From the NCBI GenBank assembly GCA_018223435.1, contig JAGTTO010000001.1:434001-498000 (forward strand): 64,000 nucleotides of DNA. The letters run 5' to 3'. Under the pieces are notes generated by a model. It searched no databases and was not told where the DNA came from. It saw only the letters and a list, made by a program, of their open reading frames with translations. A program made the position numbers and the translations under genes. This document shows, piece by piece, positions 44,082 through 51,898 of the stretch (position 1 is the first letter of the stretch; the number at the start of each line of letters is the position of its first letter). The stretch comes from Lachnospiraceae bacterium Marseille-Q4251 (GTDB taxonomy: Bacteria > Bacillota > Clostridia > Lachnospirales > Lachnospiraceae).

Positions 44082-44955
44082 GGATATTCACCTTCTTCTT
44101 TCGCTCCATTCCCAGAACCAGAATAATCAGGAACAGGGCTGCGGTAATAAATTTGAGATCTGTGGAGGCAAAGCCCAGGTTGATGGCCAGGGCCACGCAG
44201 GCTTTGTAAATCACAGAACCAATCACGACACTGGTTGTCACCCGAAGGAAAGTAATCCTTCTGAAAAGACTTGTACCGATGATAACGCTGGCAAGACCGA
44301 TGACCATGGTTCCTGTTCCCATGGAAACATCGAAGAAGCGCTGTTCCTGTGCGAAAATGCAGCCGCTCAGGGATACCAGACCGTTGGCAATGGCAAGACC
44401 GATGATCTTTACCTTGCCCTTATCCACACTCAGGGAAGTGATGATCTTGTCGTTGTCTCCTACTGCCCGAAGAAGCATGCCCGCTTTCGTCTCCAGATAC
44501 CAGTCAAGGATGTATTTGCAGGCGAAGGTGATAATGACGATCACCACTACATTTTTAAAAGGAAGAATGGCTTCCGGCATACTTTTGACCAGATCATTTT
44601 CAAAGATCGTAACCTTATTATATATAGGAAGGTTTGCTCTTCCCGCGATCCTTAAGTTTACGGTGTAAAGAGCCGTCATCATGATGATTCCGGAAAGAAG
44701 ATCTCTGACCTTCAGCTTTACATGAATGAGACCGGTAAGGGTTCCCACCACTGCTCCTGCCAGGAAGCAGATCGGCAGTGTCAGCACCGGATTGAAATCC
44801 TTACTGATAAGTACCGCCGCAATGGCTGCTCCCATCGGGAAACTGCCGTCCACCGTCAGATCCGGAAAATCCAAAATCTTATAGGTGATATAAATTCCCA
44901 GGGCCATGATGGCGTAAATCATTCCCTGCTCCAGTACACTGATCAAAAGTGTCAT
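44074..44955 (-). CDS. trpY: ABC importer permease (probable tryptophan system)
   Basis: A 293-residue membrane protein with eight to ten hydrophobic segments, of the branched-chain amino acid/ribose permease family. Conserved stretches include GLALGIYITYKILDFPDLTV-like text near residues 15-35 and TVDGSFPMGAAIAAVLI, as in permeases paired with PF04392 binding proteins. GAGAGG precedes the ATG. It lies 85 bases after the binding-protein gene, with a strong hairpin between, and overlaps the ATPase gene. Confidence 0.82.
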   Translation of the reverse strand: MTLLISVLEQGMIYAIMALGIYITYKILDFPDLTVDGSFPMGAAIAAVLISKDFNPVLTLPICFLAGAVVGTLTGLIHVKLKVRDLLSGIIMMTALYTVNLRIAGRANLPIYNKVTIFENDLVKSMPEAILPFKNVVVIVIITFACKYILDWYLETKAGMLLRAVGDNDKIITSLSVDKGKVKIIGLAIANGLVSLSGCIFAQEQRFFDVSMGTGTMVIGLASVIIGTSLFRRITFLRVTTSVVIGSVIYKACVALAINLGFASTDLKFITAALFLIILVLGMERKKKVNIHA

Positions 44956-44989
44956 ATCTCATAAACCTCTCAATTCTTTTTTACAGAAA

Positions 44990-45026
44990 GTTCAGCGCCC
45001 CGTTGTTTTCATCCGGGGCGCTGAAC
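44990..45026 (-). promoter_or_regulatory. Intercistronic hairpin between binding protein and permease genes
   Basis: A perfect 12-bp inverted repeat GTTCAGCGCCCC / GGGGCGCTGAAC with no long T-run. Such hairpins often protect the upstream message and raise the binding protein level over the membrane components. Confidence 0.6.
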
Positions 45027-45040
45027 CTTTCCGGTCTTTC

Positions 45041-46039
45041 TTACTCTACGGTAATCGTCTCGTAAATCTCTGCTGCTTCGCCCAGAACATCATCAGAAAT
45101 TGTGAAATCGATGTTGCCTGCTGCCTCGGTGTTTACATAAACATTGCCGCCCTCGCAGATCTCAAAGGGAGTCTCTGCTGCAGTTGCCTCGCCCTTCAGG
45201 ACTTTTGCTGCCATCTCGCCGGTCTGTTTTCCAAGAGCTACATAGTCGATGCCGACAGCTGCCACACAGCCGTTTTTCACCTGCTCTACCTCAGAACCGA
45301 ATACCGGGATCTTCGCGTCGTTTGCTGCTGCCAGGACAGTCTGAAGAGCGGAAACAACGGTGTTGTCTGTCAGGTTGGAGATGCAGTCTACCTTGGAAGC
45401 CAGATCTTTGGCTGCCATTTCCACATCGGCGATGGTGTTGATACCGGTATCTACGATCTCAAAACCGTACTCTTCTGCATGGTCCTTGTACTCCTGAATC
45501 GTGCTGACGGAGTTTGCTTCGCTGGTGGTGTAAAGGATACCGATCTTCTTTGCATCCGGCATCAGCTCACGGATCAGCGCCATCTGCTCTGTTACCGGCA
45601 GTTTGTCGGAGGTACCGGTGATATTTCCCACATTGGTTCCGTCTTCATTGACAAGGCCTGCGCCGGCCGGATCGGATACTGCGGTGTAGATCACGGGAAT
45701 GTCTGCATCCATAGCACTGTTGTAAGCACTCATGGCACTCGGTGTTGCGATCGCACAGATCAGATCCACTTTCTTATTTACGAAGCTGTCAGCGATGGTC
45801 GCTGCATTTCCGGTGTCTGCCTGAGCGTTCTGATATTCAATCGTGAGGTTTTTGCCCTCCTCATAACCTGCTTCTTTTAAACCTTCCAGAAAACCTTCCC
45901 GACAGTTGTCCAGAGAACCGTGCTCTGCGAACTGGCTGATACCGATGGTCACGGACTCCTCGTCTGCCATTGCCGGAACTGCCATTGCTGCTGCCATTGT
46001 CATTGCTGCCATTACCATTGCCATTACTTTTCTTCTCAT
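45041..46039 (-). CDS. trpX: ABC importer substrate-binding protein (probable tryptophan system)
   Basis: A 332-residue exported binding protein of the PF04392 type. It begins with a signal peptide (MAMVMAAMTMAAAMAVPAMA) that appears to be cut after ADA/AMA-like residues; no lipobox cysteine is present, although binding proteins of Gram-positive bacteria are usually lipoproteins. The mature part starts SVTIGISQFAEHGSLDNCRE and shows TAVSDPAGAGLVNEDG and ITGTSDKLPVTEQMALIREL. Control is by a Trp T-box. The GGAGAATG before the ATG is a strong ribosome site. Confidence 0.85.
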   Translation of the reverse strand: MRRKVMAMVMAAMTMAAAMAVPAMADEESVTIGISQFAEHGSLDNCREGFLEGLKEAGYEEGKNLTIEYQNAQADTGNAATIADSFVNKKVDLICAIATPSAMSAYNSAMDADIPVIYTAVSDPAGAGLVNEDGTNVGNITGTSDKLPVTEQMALIRELMPDAKKIGILYTTSEANSVSTIQEYKDHAEEYGFEIVDTGINTIADVEMAAKDLASKVDCISNLTDNTVVSALQTVLAAANDAKIPVFGSEVEQVKNGCVAAVGIDYVALGKQTGEMAAKVLKGEATAAETPFEICEGGNVYVNTEAAGNIDFTISDDVLGEAAEIYETITVE

Positions 46040-46152
46040 CTTTCATTCTCCTTTTCCATACTGTGTTTTTGTAAATGTCTTACTGTTCGTCAAAGATACA
46101 CCGGTGTCGGAAAGAAAATGAGAGAGCTCAGGGCCGGAAGCGATCTTCTGTA

Positions 46153-46450
46153 TAAAAAGAAAACCGCCTCAGATCAGATCATCCTGATTTGAGGCGGTAA
46201 TAAAATCTTATTATCGCGGTACCACTCAACTTAGCTGTGCTTTCACACATGCCCTCTCTCGCACGCACTATCATACGCTCCGGATTGATAACGGGTTCGG
46301 TTCCCGGCTGCTCCTACTCTGTGACTTCATTTCAGGCCGCCCTCGAAAGTCCATTCAGCAAATCAGTCCATACTGCAATCTCACCATCTGCAACTCTCTT
46401 TGATCTTCCAAGATGCTTACTACTCTTTCTCATCGGTTTGCTCTTTGTTG
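46153..46450 (-). promoter_or_regulatory. T-box leader, tryptophan type, upstream of the ABC importer
   Basis: GAGTGGTACCGCG at 46227-46215 on the minus strand is the T-box core, followed by the terminator stem ACCGCCTCAAATCAGGA / TCTGATCTGAGGCGGT and a T-rich tail near 46154. In stem I GAA is followed by TGG (46353-46351) and then A, the usual setting of a specifier, so tRNA-Trp is sensed. Together with its promoter it fills the 567-base gap upstream of the binding-protein gene. Confidence 0.9.
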
Positions 46451-46456
46451 TGGTAA

Positions 46457-46485
46457 AGTCTAACACTAAATATCCGACTTGTCAA
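46457..46485 (-). promoter_or_regulatory. Promoter of the Trp T-box transcript
   Basis: TTGACA (46485-46480), 17-base spacer, TAGACT (46462-46457) on the minus strand. Confidence 0.75.
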
Positions 46486-46606
46486 GCCTGTTTTTTTATT
46501 TTTTTCATTCCATTTTCGGGAAAGGGGAGTTTTCTTTATATTTTTGGAGCAAATCATGCTATTGTCAGGTAATATTGAGTTTTTCACACTCTTTTATTGA
46601 ATATCA

Positions 46607-48424
46607 TCACCTGTCATACCACTGTGACTGCACCTCATAAAGCCGGGCAAACTCCCCTTGTAATTGCATCAGTTCATCGAAGCTGCCATCCTCTTCTATC
46701 TTCCCGTTTTTGAAGACGATGATCCGGTCTGCGAGCCTGGCGACGGAGATCCGGTGGGTGACGTAGATGACGGTTTTATCCTTCGCCAGGGAATTGTATT
46801 TCTCAAAAATTTCCGTTTCCGCCAGAGGATCCAGGTTGCTGGTAGGCTCGTCCAGAACGATCAGATCACGGTTCCGATAGGCCGCCCGGGCGATTGCGAG
46901 CTTCTGCCACTGGCCTCCGGAGAGATCCGTTCCCCCCACATATTTTCCCAGAAGCTTATTTTCCAGAGCCGAAAGCCCGGAAAAAGCAAGGGCGCGCTCT
47001 ATCACCTTTTCCTCATAGCGCTGATGGGTCTCTCCAAGAAATACATTCTCATAAAGCGTAAACGTTTCATAATGGGTCGGGTCCTGGACAACCACGCTCT
47101 GGGCGTCAAAACGAGACTCCGGATGGAGCTCTTCCGTCGGTTTCCCGTTCAGGAGGAGCGTCCCCTCAGACGGACTCAGCATGCCGGTAAGAAGTTTTAC
47201 AAAGGTCGATTTTCCTGCGCCGTTTTCCCCGACAAAGGCGACCTTCTCGCCAGGATGCAGGGTAAAATCCACACCGTTTAACGTATATCGTGTGGTCAGC
47301 AGATAGCGGTATTTCACGCCTTTTGCCTCCGCCCTATGGAGCGACACTTTCTCCGATTCCAGAGTTTCATCCTCCTTAAGATCCATCAGGTCAAAAAACT
47401 GCGCCGCCCGGTTTTTCTGCGCCTGAAAGCTTCCAAAGGCCCGGATCAGCTGGGCGGAATCTGTGATCAGTGTCCCCGTCATAGCAAAAACCGCGCTCAT
47501 GGCTCCCAGAGAAAGCTTTCCCTGGGCCAGGAGAAGAATCGCCAGAACCATGCCGCCCACATGGGCCACATTGTAAAAAAGAGAATTTACGATCTGTAAT
47601 AACGCGCGGTTCCGAATCAGTTTTTTCTGGCGGATCACATAGGCATCCGCCCGCTCTCTCCATTTTCCGTAAAAGAAGTCATGAAGCCCCAGCGTTTTGA
47701 TCTCTTTTTCCGCCGGAGAAAGCAAAAGCTCCTCAAAATATTCGGTCTCCCGCTGAAGCTCCGTACTCTCCTTCACAAAACGGAACTGCAGCTTTTCCCC
47801 CAGAGAAACGCTGTAAAGGGTCGGAAGAGGCGCCAGAAGTACAAGGACGCTCAGCAAGGGATGATAAAGATAGAGCGCCGCCGCAATCGTCAGCACAGAA
47901 ATTACCTTCGCGACCACCACATAACCGCTGATCATCACTTTCCGGTTGATTCCATTCCAGCTGTCCCCGGCAAAGTCAAAGACCTGGCACATCCGGTCTT
48001 TCATCACAGGCGCTTCGAGGTACTCCGGCGAAACGGAATTGACTTTTTTCAGCAGATGTACCTTGAAAAGCTCCTGCTGCCGGTTGGCCTGAACCATATC
48101 CAGCTGCTCAAAATCTCCGCCGCCTTCCGGTGCAAGGTAACTCTCCAGAAGGTCCGCCGCAAACGAGATTCCCCAGTAAAGCACGAGCATGAGCGCCGCT
48201 TCTGTTACGCGATTCCCGGCATTTTCCACCACGGAAATATACCGGCCCCAGATTTCCGCAATAAGCGGTCTTAAGAAAGAAAGCAGGACAAAAAGTCCCA
48301 GATAGATGCAGCTGATCCCTTTTGTTGCACGGAAAACATAGAGAAACAGGCGAAGCAAATGGCGAAAAGAAGGCTTCTGCTCCTTCTGGATCTCCTGTTC
48401 TTTTTTTGTCGTATGATCATTCAT
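46607..48424 (-). CDS. ABC exporter half-transporter A2
   Basis: A 605-residue fused membrane/ATPase protein without an N-terminal peptidase domain. Hydrophobic segments lie in about residues 30-330. The ATPase has Walker A GENGAGKST, signature DLSGGQWQKLAIARA and Walker B LIVLDEPTSNLD. The SGGQWQ form is shared with its partner A1 and is found in exporters next to peptide or antibiotic genes, though no such gene is seen here. The start overlaps A1 by 8 bases, so A1 and A2 are probably one heterodimer. Substrate unknown. Confidence 0.88.
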   Translation of the reverse strand: MNDHTTKKEQEIQKEQKPSFRHLLRLFLYVFRATKGISCIYLGLFVLLSFLRPLIAEIWGRYISVVENAGNRVTEAALMLVLYWGISFAADLLESYLAPEGGGDFEQLDMVQANRQQELFKVHLLKKVNSVSPEYLEAPVMKDRMCQVFDFAGDSWNGINRKVMISGYVVVAKVISVLTIAAALYLYHPLLSVLVLLAPLPTLYSVSLGEKLQFRFVKESTELQRETEYFEELLLSPAEKEIKTLGLHDFFYGKWRERADAYVIRQKKLIRNRALLQIVNSLFYNVAHVGGMVLAILLLAQGKLSLGAMSAVFAMTGTLITDSAQLIRAFGSFQAQKNRAAQFFDLMDLKEDETLESEKVSLHRAEAKGVKYRYLLTTRYTLNGVDFTLHPGEKVAFVGENGAGKSTFVKLLTGMLSPSEGTLLLNGKPTEELHPESRFDAQSVVVQDPTHYETFTLYENVFLGETHQRYEEKVIERALAFSGLSALENKLLGKYVGGTDLSGGQWQKLAIARAAYRNRDLIVLDEPTSNLDPLAETEIFEKYNSLAKDKTVIYVTHRISVARLADRIIVFKNGKIEEDGSFDELMQLQGEFARLYEVQSQWYDR

Positions 48425-50234
48425 GGGAGTTCACCTCCCTCTTCTGGGCCCATTTCTTCTGGTACCACTGCTTCTGGGCCTTCCACATATCTGCGTAGAT
48501 ACCGCCCCGCTCCAGCAGCTCCTCATGCGTTCCCGTATCCACGACCCGGCCCTTGGAGATCACCAGAATACGGTCGGTGATTCTGGTAGAGCCCAAACGA
48601 TGGGTGATAAAAAGCGAGGTCTTGTTCTCTGCGAGCTTCGCAAATTCACTGTAAAGTTCACTTTCCGCCATAGGGTCCAGCTGGCTCGTGGGTTCATCCA
48701 GGATCAAAACAGGCCTGTCGCCCATCAATGCCCGGGCCAGAGCAATCCGCTGCCACTGCCCTCCGGAAAGATCTACGCCTCCCTCAAAATCCCGGTTCAG
48801 CATGGTATCTTCTCCCTTTGGCAGGCGTTCCAGAAAAGGCAGCACCTTTCCCTTCTGCATCGCCTTTCTTACCGCCTCCCTGTCAGAAAGCTGCTCCACA
48901 TCACCGATTCCCACGTTTTCCCTTAATGAAATGCTGTACCGTGTAAAGTCCTGAAAAACCGTTCCGAATATTTTTTCCCGCGCTTCCCTCGCATAAGCCT
49001 GCAGAGGCTTTCCTCCGATCAGAATCCGGCCGCTGTCCGGTTCGAAAAGCCCGAGCAGGAGTTTGACCATCGTCGTTTTTCCTTCTCCATTCATTCCCAC
49101 AACAGAAATTTTTTCTCCGGCCCTGATCTCAAAGCTCATATGGGCCAGCACCTGCCTGTCCGTCCCGGGATATGTAAAACAGACGTCCTCAAAGGAAATG
49201 GAACAGTCTTTGGGAACTTCCTTCGCCTCTCCATAGGTTTCTTCCGAAAGGTTGAAAAACCTGTCATAATATTCATAGGCCTTTATGTGATAGCCCATGT
49301 TTGCAACGATATTCGTGTAATAGGAAAGATTTTCCGCCAGCGTCGTAAATATAGCCCCCGCCAGGGCCACAAACGTCGGAAAAGAAAGCTCCCCTGTCTG
49401 ATAAATCCACAGAAGAAGGCCTGCATTTATCAGCTGACCAACTCTGGAGATATTTCTCTCTGCAAAATGATGGCGGAGATTCTGGAAATAATAGCGTTCA
49501 TATTCCCGGTTTCTACCTCCGAGCCGCTTCTGAAACGTGCGGATCAGGAAATCGGACGACTGGTTTAACCGATTTTCCCGGATCGTTTTTGGCTCACAGA
49601 GCATTTTTTCCAGCTTTTCATACTGGATCTCCTTCTCCCAGTAAGTTTCCATCTCCTCATAAATGTTGAAGGAGTTTTTAAAGCACAGCACACGTTCCAG
49701 CACAACGGGAGCCAGAAGCGTGAACAGAAACCACCAGCGGATTTTTAGAAAAAGAATCAAAGTTCCGGCAGTGGCCACCGTCGCTGTCAGCGCATTGCAG
49801 AAATACTTTGGAAAAAGATGCAGCGCAGCTGTTTCCGCCCGGCCGTAGGCTTTGTCTATGATCTCTCTGGAATCTTTGTTTTCGTAATGCTCATAACGCA
49901 GTTTTTTCAGTTTCTGCAGCATCCTTCCCTTATAAGCAGACCGGAAAATCAACTCCGTCTGAGGTTCCACATAGACCTGCTGCAGGAGATTTAAAAGATC
50001 CGGCAGCACCGCGCTCACGATAAAAACCAGCATGGTCGGAACAATCGCCGAAAACGCCAGCTCTCCCCTGGCGATCGAAAGCCCATCCGTCATCAGCCGC
50101 TCGCTCGCCAGGACAAAAACCGGCGGAAGAACACCGGAAAGTATTGCTAAAGCAAACGCCAGAGGCACCAGAAACGGATTTGTGGATGATAGAATGGTAA
50201 AAAGATCTTTGTAGGCCGATTGGATTCGGTTCAT
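48417..50234 (-). CDS. ABC exporter half-transporter A1
   Basis: A 605-residue exporter subunit of the same design as A2. The ATPase has Walker A GMNGEGKTT (Glu in the fifth position), signature DLSGGQWQRIALARA and Walker B VLILDEPTSQLD, so both ATP sites of the pair look intact. A GGAGGA site lies about 12 bases before the ATG. Directly upstream is a relic of the end of another ABC gene, showing that this pair was joined to a once larger array. Confidence 0.88.
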   Translation of the reverse strand: MNRIQSAYKDLFTILSSTNPFLVPLAFALAILSGVLPPVFVLASERLMTDGLSIARGELAFSAIVPTMLVFIVSAVLPDLLNLLQQVYVEPQTELIFRSAYKGRMLQKLKKLRYEHYENKDSREIIDKAYGRAETAALHLFPKYFCNALTATVATAGTLILFLKIRWWFLFTLLAPVVLERVLCFKNSFNIYEEMETYWEKEIQYEKLEKMLCEPKTIRENRLNQSSDFLIRTFQKRLGGRNREYERYYFQNLRHHFAERNISRVGQLINAGLLLWIYQTGELSFPTFVALAGAIFTTLAENLSYYTNIVANMGYHIKAYEYYDRFFNLSEETYGEAKEVPKDCSISFEDVCFTYPGTDRQVLAHMSFEIRAGEKISVVGMNGEGKTTMVKLLLGLFEPDSGRILIGGKPLQAYAREAREKIFGTVFQDFTRYSISLRENVGIGDVEQLSDREAVRKAMQKGKVLPFLERLPKGEDTMLNRDFEGGVDLSGGQWQRIALARALMGDRPVLILDEPTSQLDPMAESELYSEFAKLAENKTSLFITHRLGSTRITDRILVISKGRVVDTGTHEELLERGGIYADMWKAQKQWYQKKWAQKREVNSHE

Positions 50235-50264
50235 TTTTGAGGATTCCTCCGTACTTAGCTTTCC

Positions 50265-50346
50265 GCTTTTTCATATCGCATTCTGCGCCAGAAACAGTTT
50301 TGCATAGCCACCATTAAGCTCCATTAGTTCGTTGTATTTTCCATTA
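50265..50346 (-). pseudogene. Relic of the 3' end of an ABC exporter gene
   Basis: About 82 bases nearly identical (about four differences) to 55006-55086, the end of exporter gene B2 and the start of B3. In the right frame it reads NGKYNELMELNGGYAKL and on to the same FLAQNAI terminus, followed by the first codons of a B3-like start (MRYEKA) and a stop. The rest of the gene is missing. It shows that a second copy of the B2-B3 junction once lay here. Confidence 0.8.
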
Positions 50347-50584
50347 ACAAGATGGATCTTGCCCTGGCTTCGTCTTTCTCTTCTACCAACACTTCATAAA
50401 AATCTTTTACACTTCCATCTCTGCTCAGGGCAACGCTTGAACCAGTAAGATTATTCATGGATAATCTTAAATTATTATTTGTAGTATTTGTCTTGTAGGC
50501 TATGTTTTGGGCATCCAACAAATTTTTAGCCCGGAAAAATTTTTCCATATCGGAAGTGCAGTATACTTCTTTCCATAATAACAT
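50324..50584 (-). CDS. Small uncharacterised protein, 86 residues
   Basis: A short protein starting MLLWKEVYCTSDMEKFFRAK with AAAGGAGCC before the ATG. It has an alpha/beta look with a repeated polar segment (NTTNNNLRLSMNN) and ends in EEKDEARARSILL, reminiscent of small putative signal-transducing proteins common in Clostridia; I cannot assign a function. Its last codons (50324-50346) lie within the ABC relic, read in another frame, so the original C-terminus has probably been replaced by that junction. A palindrome lies about 55 bases upstream. Confidence 0.7.
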   Translation of the reverse strand: MLLWKEVYCTSDMEKFFRAKNLLDAQNIAYKTNTTNNNLRLSMNNLTGSSVALSRDGSVKDFYEVLVEEKDEARARSILLMENTTN

Positions 50585-50637
50585 AGCAGGCTCCTTTCCT
50601 CAAAAAGCAGGTCTGGCACTAATATGAGCAGTTCAAA

Positions 50638-50658
50638 CGTTCAGACAGTGTCTGAACG
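50638..50658. promoter_or_regulatory. Perfect 21-bp palindrome, candidate operator or processed site
   Basis: CGTTCAGACA-G-TGTCTGAACG lies between the DUF1016 gene and the small-protein gene. Its core CAGACA-N-TGTCTG is shared with a longer palindrome inside the DUF1016 gene at 51443-51471. Confidence 0.55.
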
Positions 50659-50716
50659 CTACTATACTCTTATAAGATAGCAGACAATATTTTATGGCAC
50701 TTATAAAATGTCATAG

Positions 50717-51748
50717 TCAATCCCCTTTTTCTGGTTTATGCCATTCATTCAAAACAGTTTCTACCTGTGCAATTAACTGCTCCTTATTTGGAATATAAGA
50801 AACATAACGGGACGCAAAAATATTATTGGACAGACCACCAAGAGCATATTCAGCAGCTATACTGTCCTTATCCGTACACAGAATAATACCGATTGGCGGA
50901 TTATCATGTTCATCATTCACTTCTGCAGCATAGTAGTTCAGATACATATTAAGCTGCCCGGCAGCTTCCGGCGTGAGCTTAGTTGTTTTTAACTCAATCA
51001 GCACATACGCCCGAAGAATTTTATTATAAAAAACCATATCCACATAATAATGAGTATTATTCAGTGTAATGCGCTGCTGCGTTCCTACAAACATAAAACC
51101 GCGTCCTAACTCTAACAAGAATTTCTCTATTTGTGCGACCAGTGCTTTTTCAAGGTCACTTTCAAGCATAGGCTTGTTTTCCGGCACTCCTAAAAATTCA
51201 AATACATATGGGTCTTTGATAATATCTAATGGAGTAGCCATCTCAATTCCTTTTTCTGCGAGAGCAAGAACTGTTTCTTTATTTGCTTTTCCCTCTGACA
51301 ATAATAATCGTTCATAAAGAGAAGTGGAAATCTGCCGCTTTAATTCGCGTATCGACCATCCGGAGTTGATCGTTTCCTTTTCATAAAAACTGCGTTTGTC
51401 CGGGTCTGAAATTGTTAATAGCTCGCAATAATGCGACCAACTCAATTTGCCAGACACTGTCTGGCAAATTGGATATGCAAGATAAAACGCCCTCATATTC
51501 TGCAAATTAGAACGTGAAAAACCTTTTCCAAATTCCGCAGTTAATTCTTTTGAAAGCTGCTTTAAAGTTTGCTTTCCGTAATCTGCCCGGTCTTTATTTT
51601 TCTGTTCATACTCAACAATAATCTTTCCTACATTCCAATATGTAGACAATAATTCTGTATTTACCTGTACCGTCACACGCTGACGCGCATTCAATAACAA
51701 CTCTCTGATTTCATTCATCATAAAATTAGTATGTATCAAATCACTCAA
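50717..51748 (-). CDS. DUF1016 / YhcG-family PDDEXK nuclease-domain protein
   Basis: A 343-residue protein. The N-terminal DUF1016 region (about residues 10-165) has STYWNVGKIIVEYEQKNKDR, FGKGFSRSNLQNMRAFY and KLSWSHYCELLTISDP. The C-terminal PDDEXK nuclease-like domain (about 175-335) has HYYVDMVFYNKILRAYVLIE followed by LKTTKL, giving the D...ExK catalytic set. YhcG proteins occur with restriction and defence genes and on mobile DNA; the role is unproven. A TTG at 51748 with AAAGGAG upstream is the likely start; 51778 is also a TTG. Its AT-rich composition suggests transfer. Confidence 0.87.
   Translation of the reverse strand: MSDLIHTNFMMNEIRELLLNARQRVTVQVNTELLSTYWNVGKIIVEYEQKNKDRADYGKQTLKQLSKELTAEFGKGFSRSNLQNMRAFYLAYPICQTVSGKLSWSHYCELLTISDPDKRSFYEKETINSGWSIRELKRQISTSLYERLLLSEGKANKETVLALAEKGIEMATPLDIIKDPYVFEFLGVPENKPMLESDLEKALVAQIEKFLLELGRGFMFVGTQQRITLNNTHYYVDMVFYNKILRAYVLIELKTTKLTPEAAGQLNMYLNYYAAEVNDEHDNPPIGIILCTDKDSIAAEYALGGLSNNIFASRYVSYIPNKEQLIAQVETVLNEWHKPEKGD
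51443..51471. repeat. Perfect 29-bp palindrome inside the DUF1016 gene
   Basis: CAATTTGCCAGACA-C-TGTCTGGCAAATTG encodes part of the segment YPICQTVSGKLSW. Perfect 14-bp arms inside coding DNA are unusual and share the core CAGACA-N-TGTCTG with the palindrome at 50638-50658. Confidence 0.75.
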
Positions 51749-51898
51749 TTTCAACGCTCCTTTCAAGTTAGAGTGCAATCAATATAACACAAAAATATTT
51801 CTGTTTCCATTGTAATAAAGTTATTCTCGTGTCGTTGCTGAGCTACTGAAAGTCCATCATCAACTGCTCACTCACTGGTGTCCTCCGAGTTTATCATT

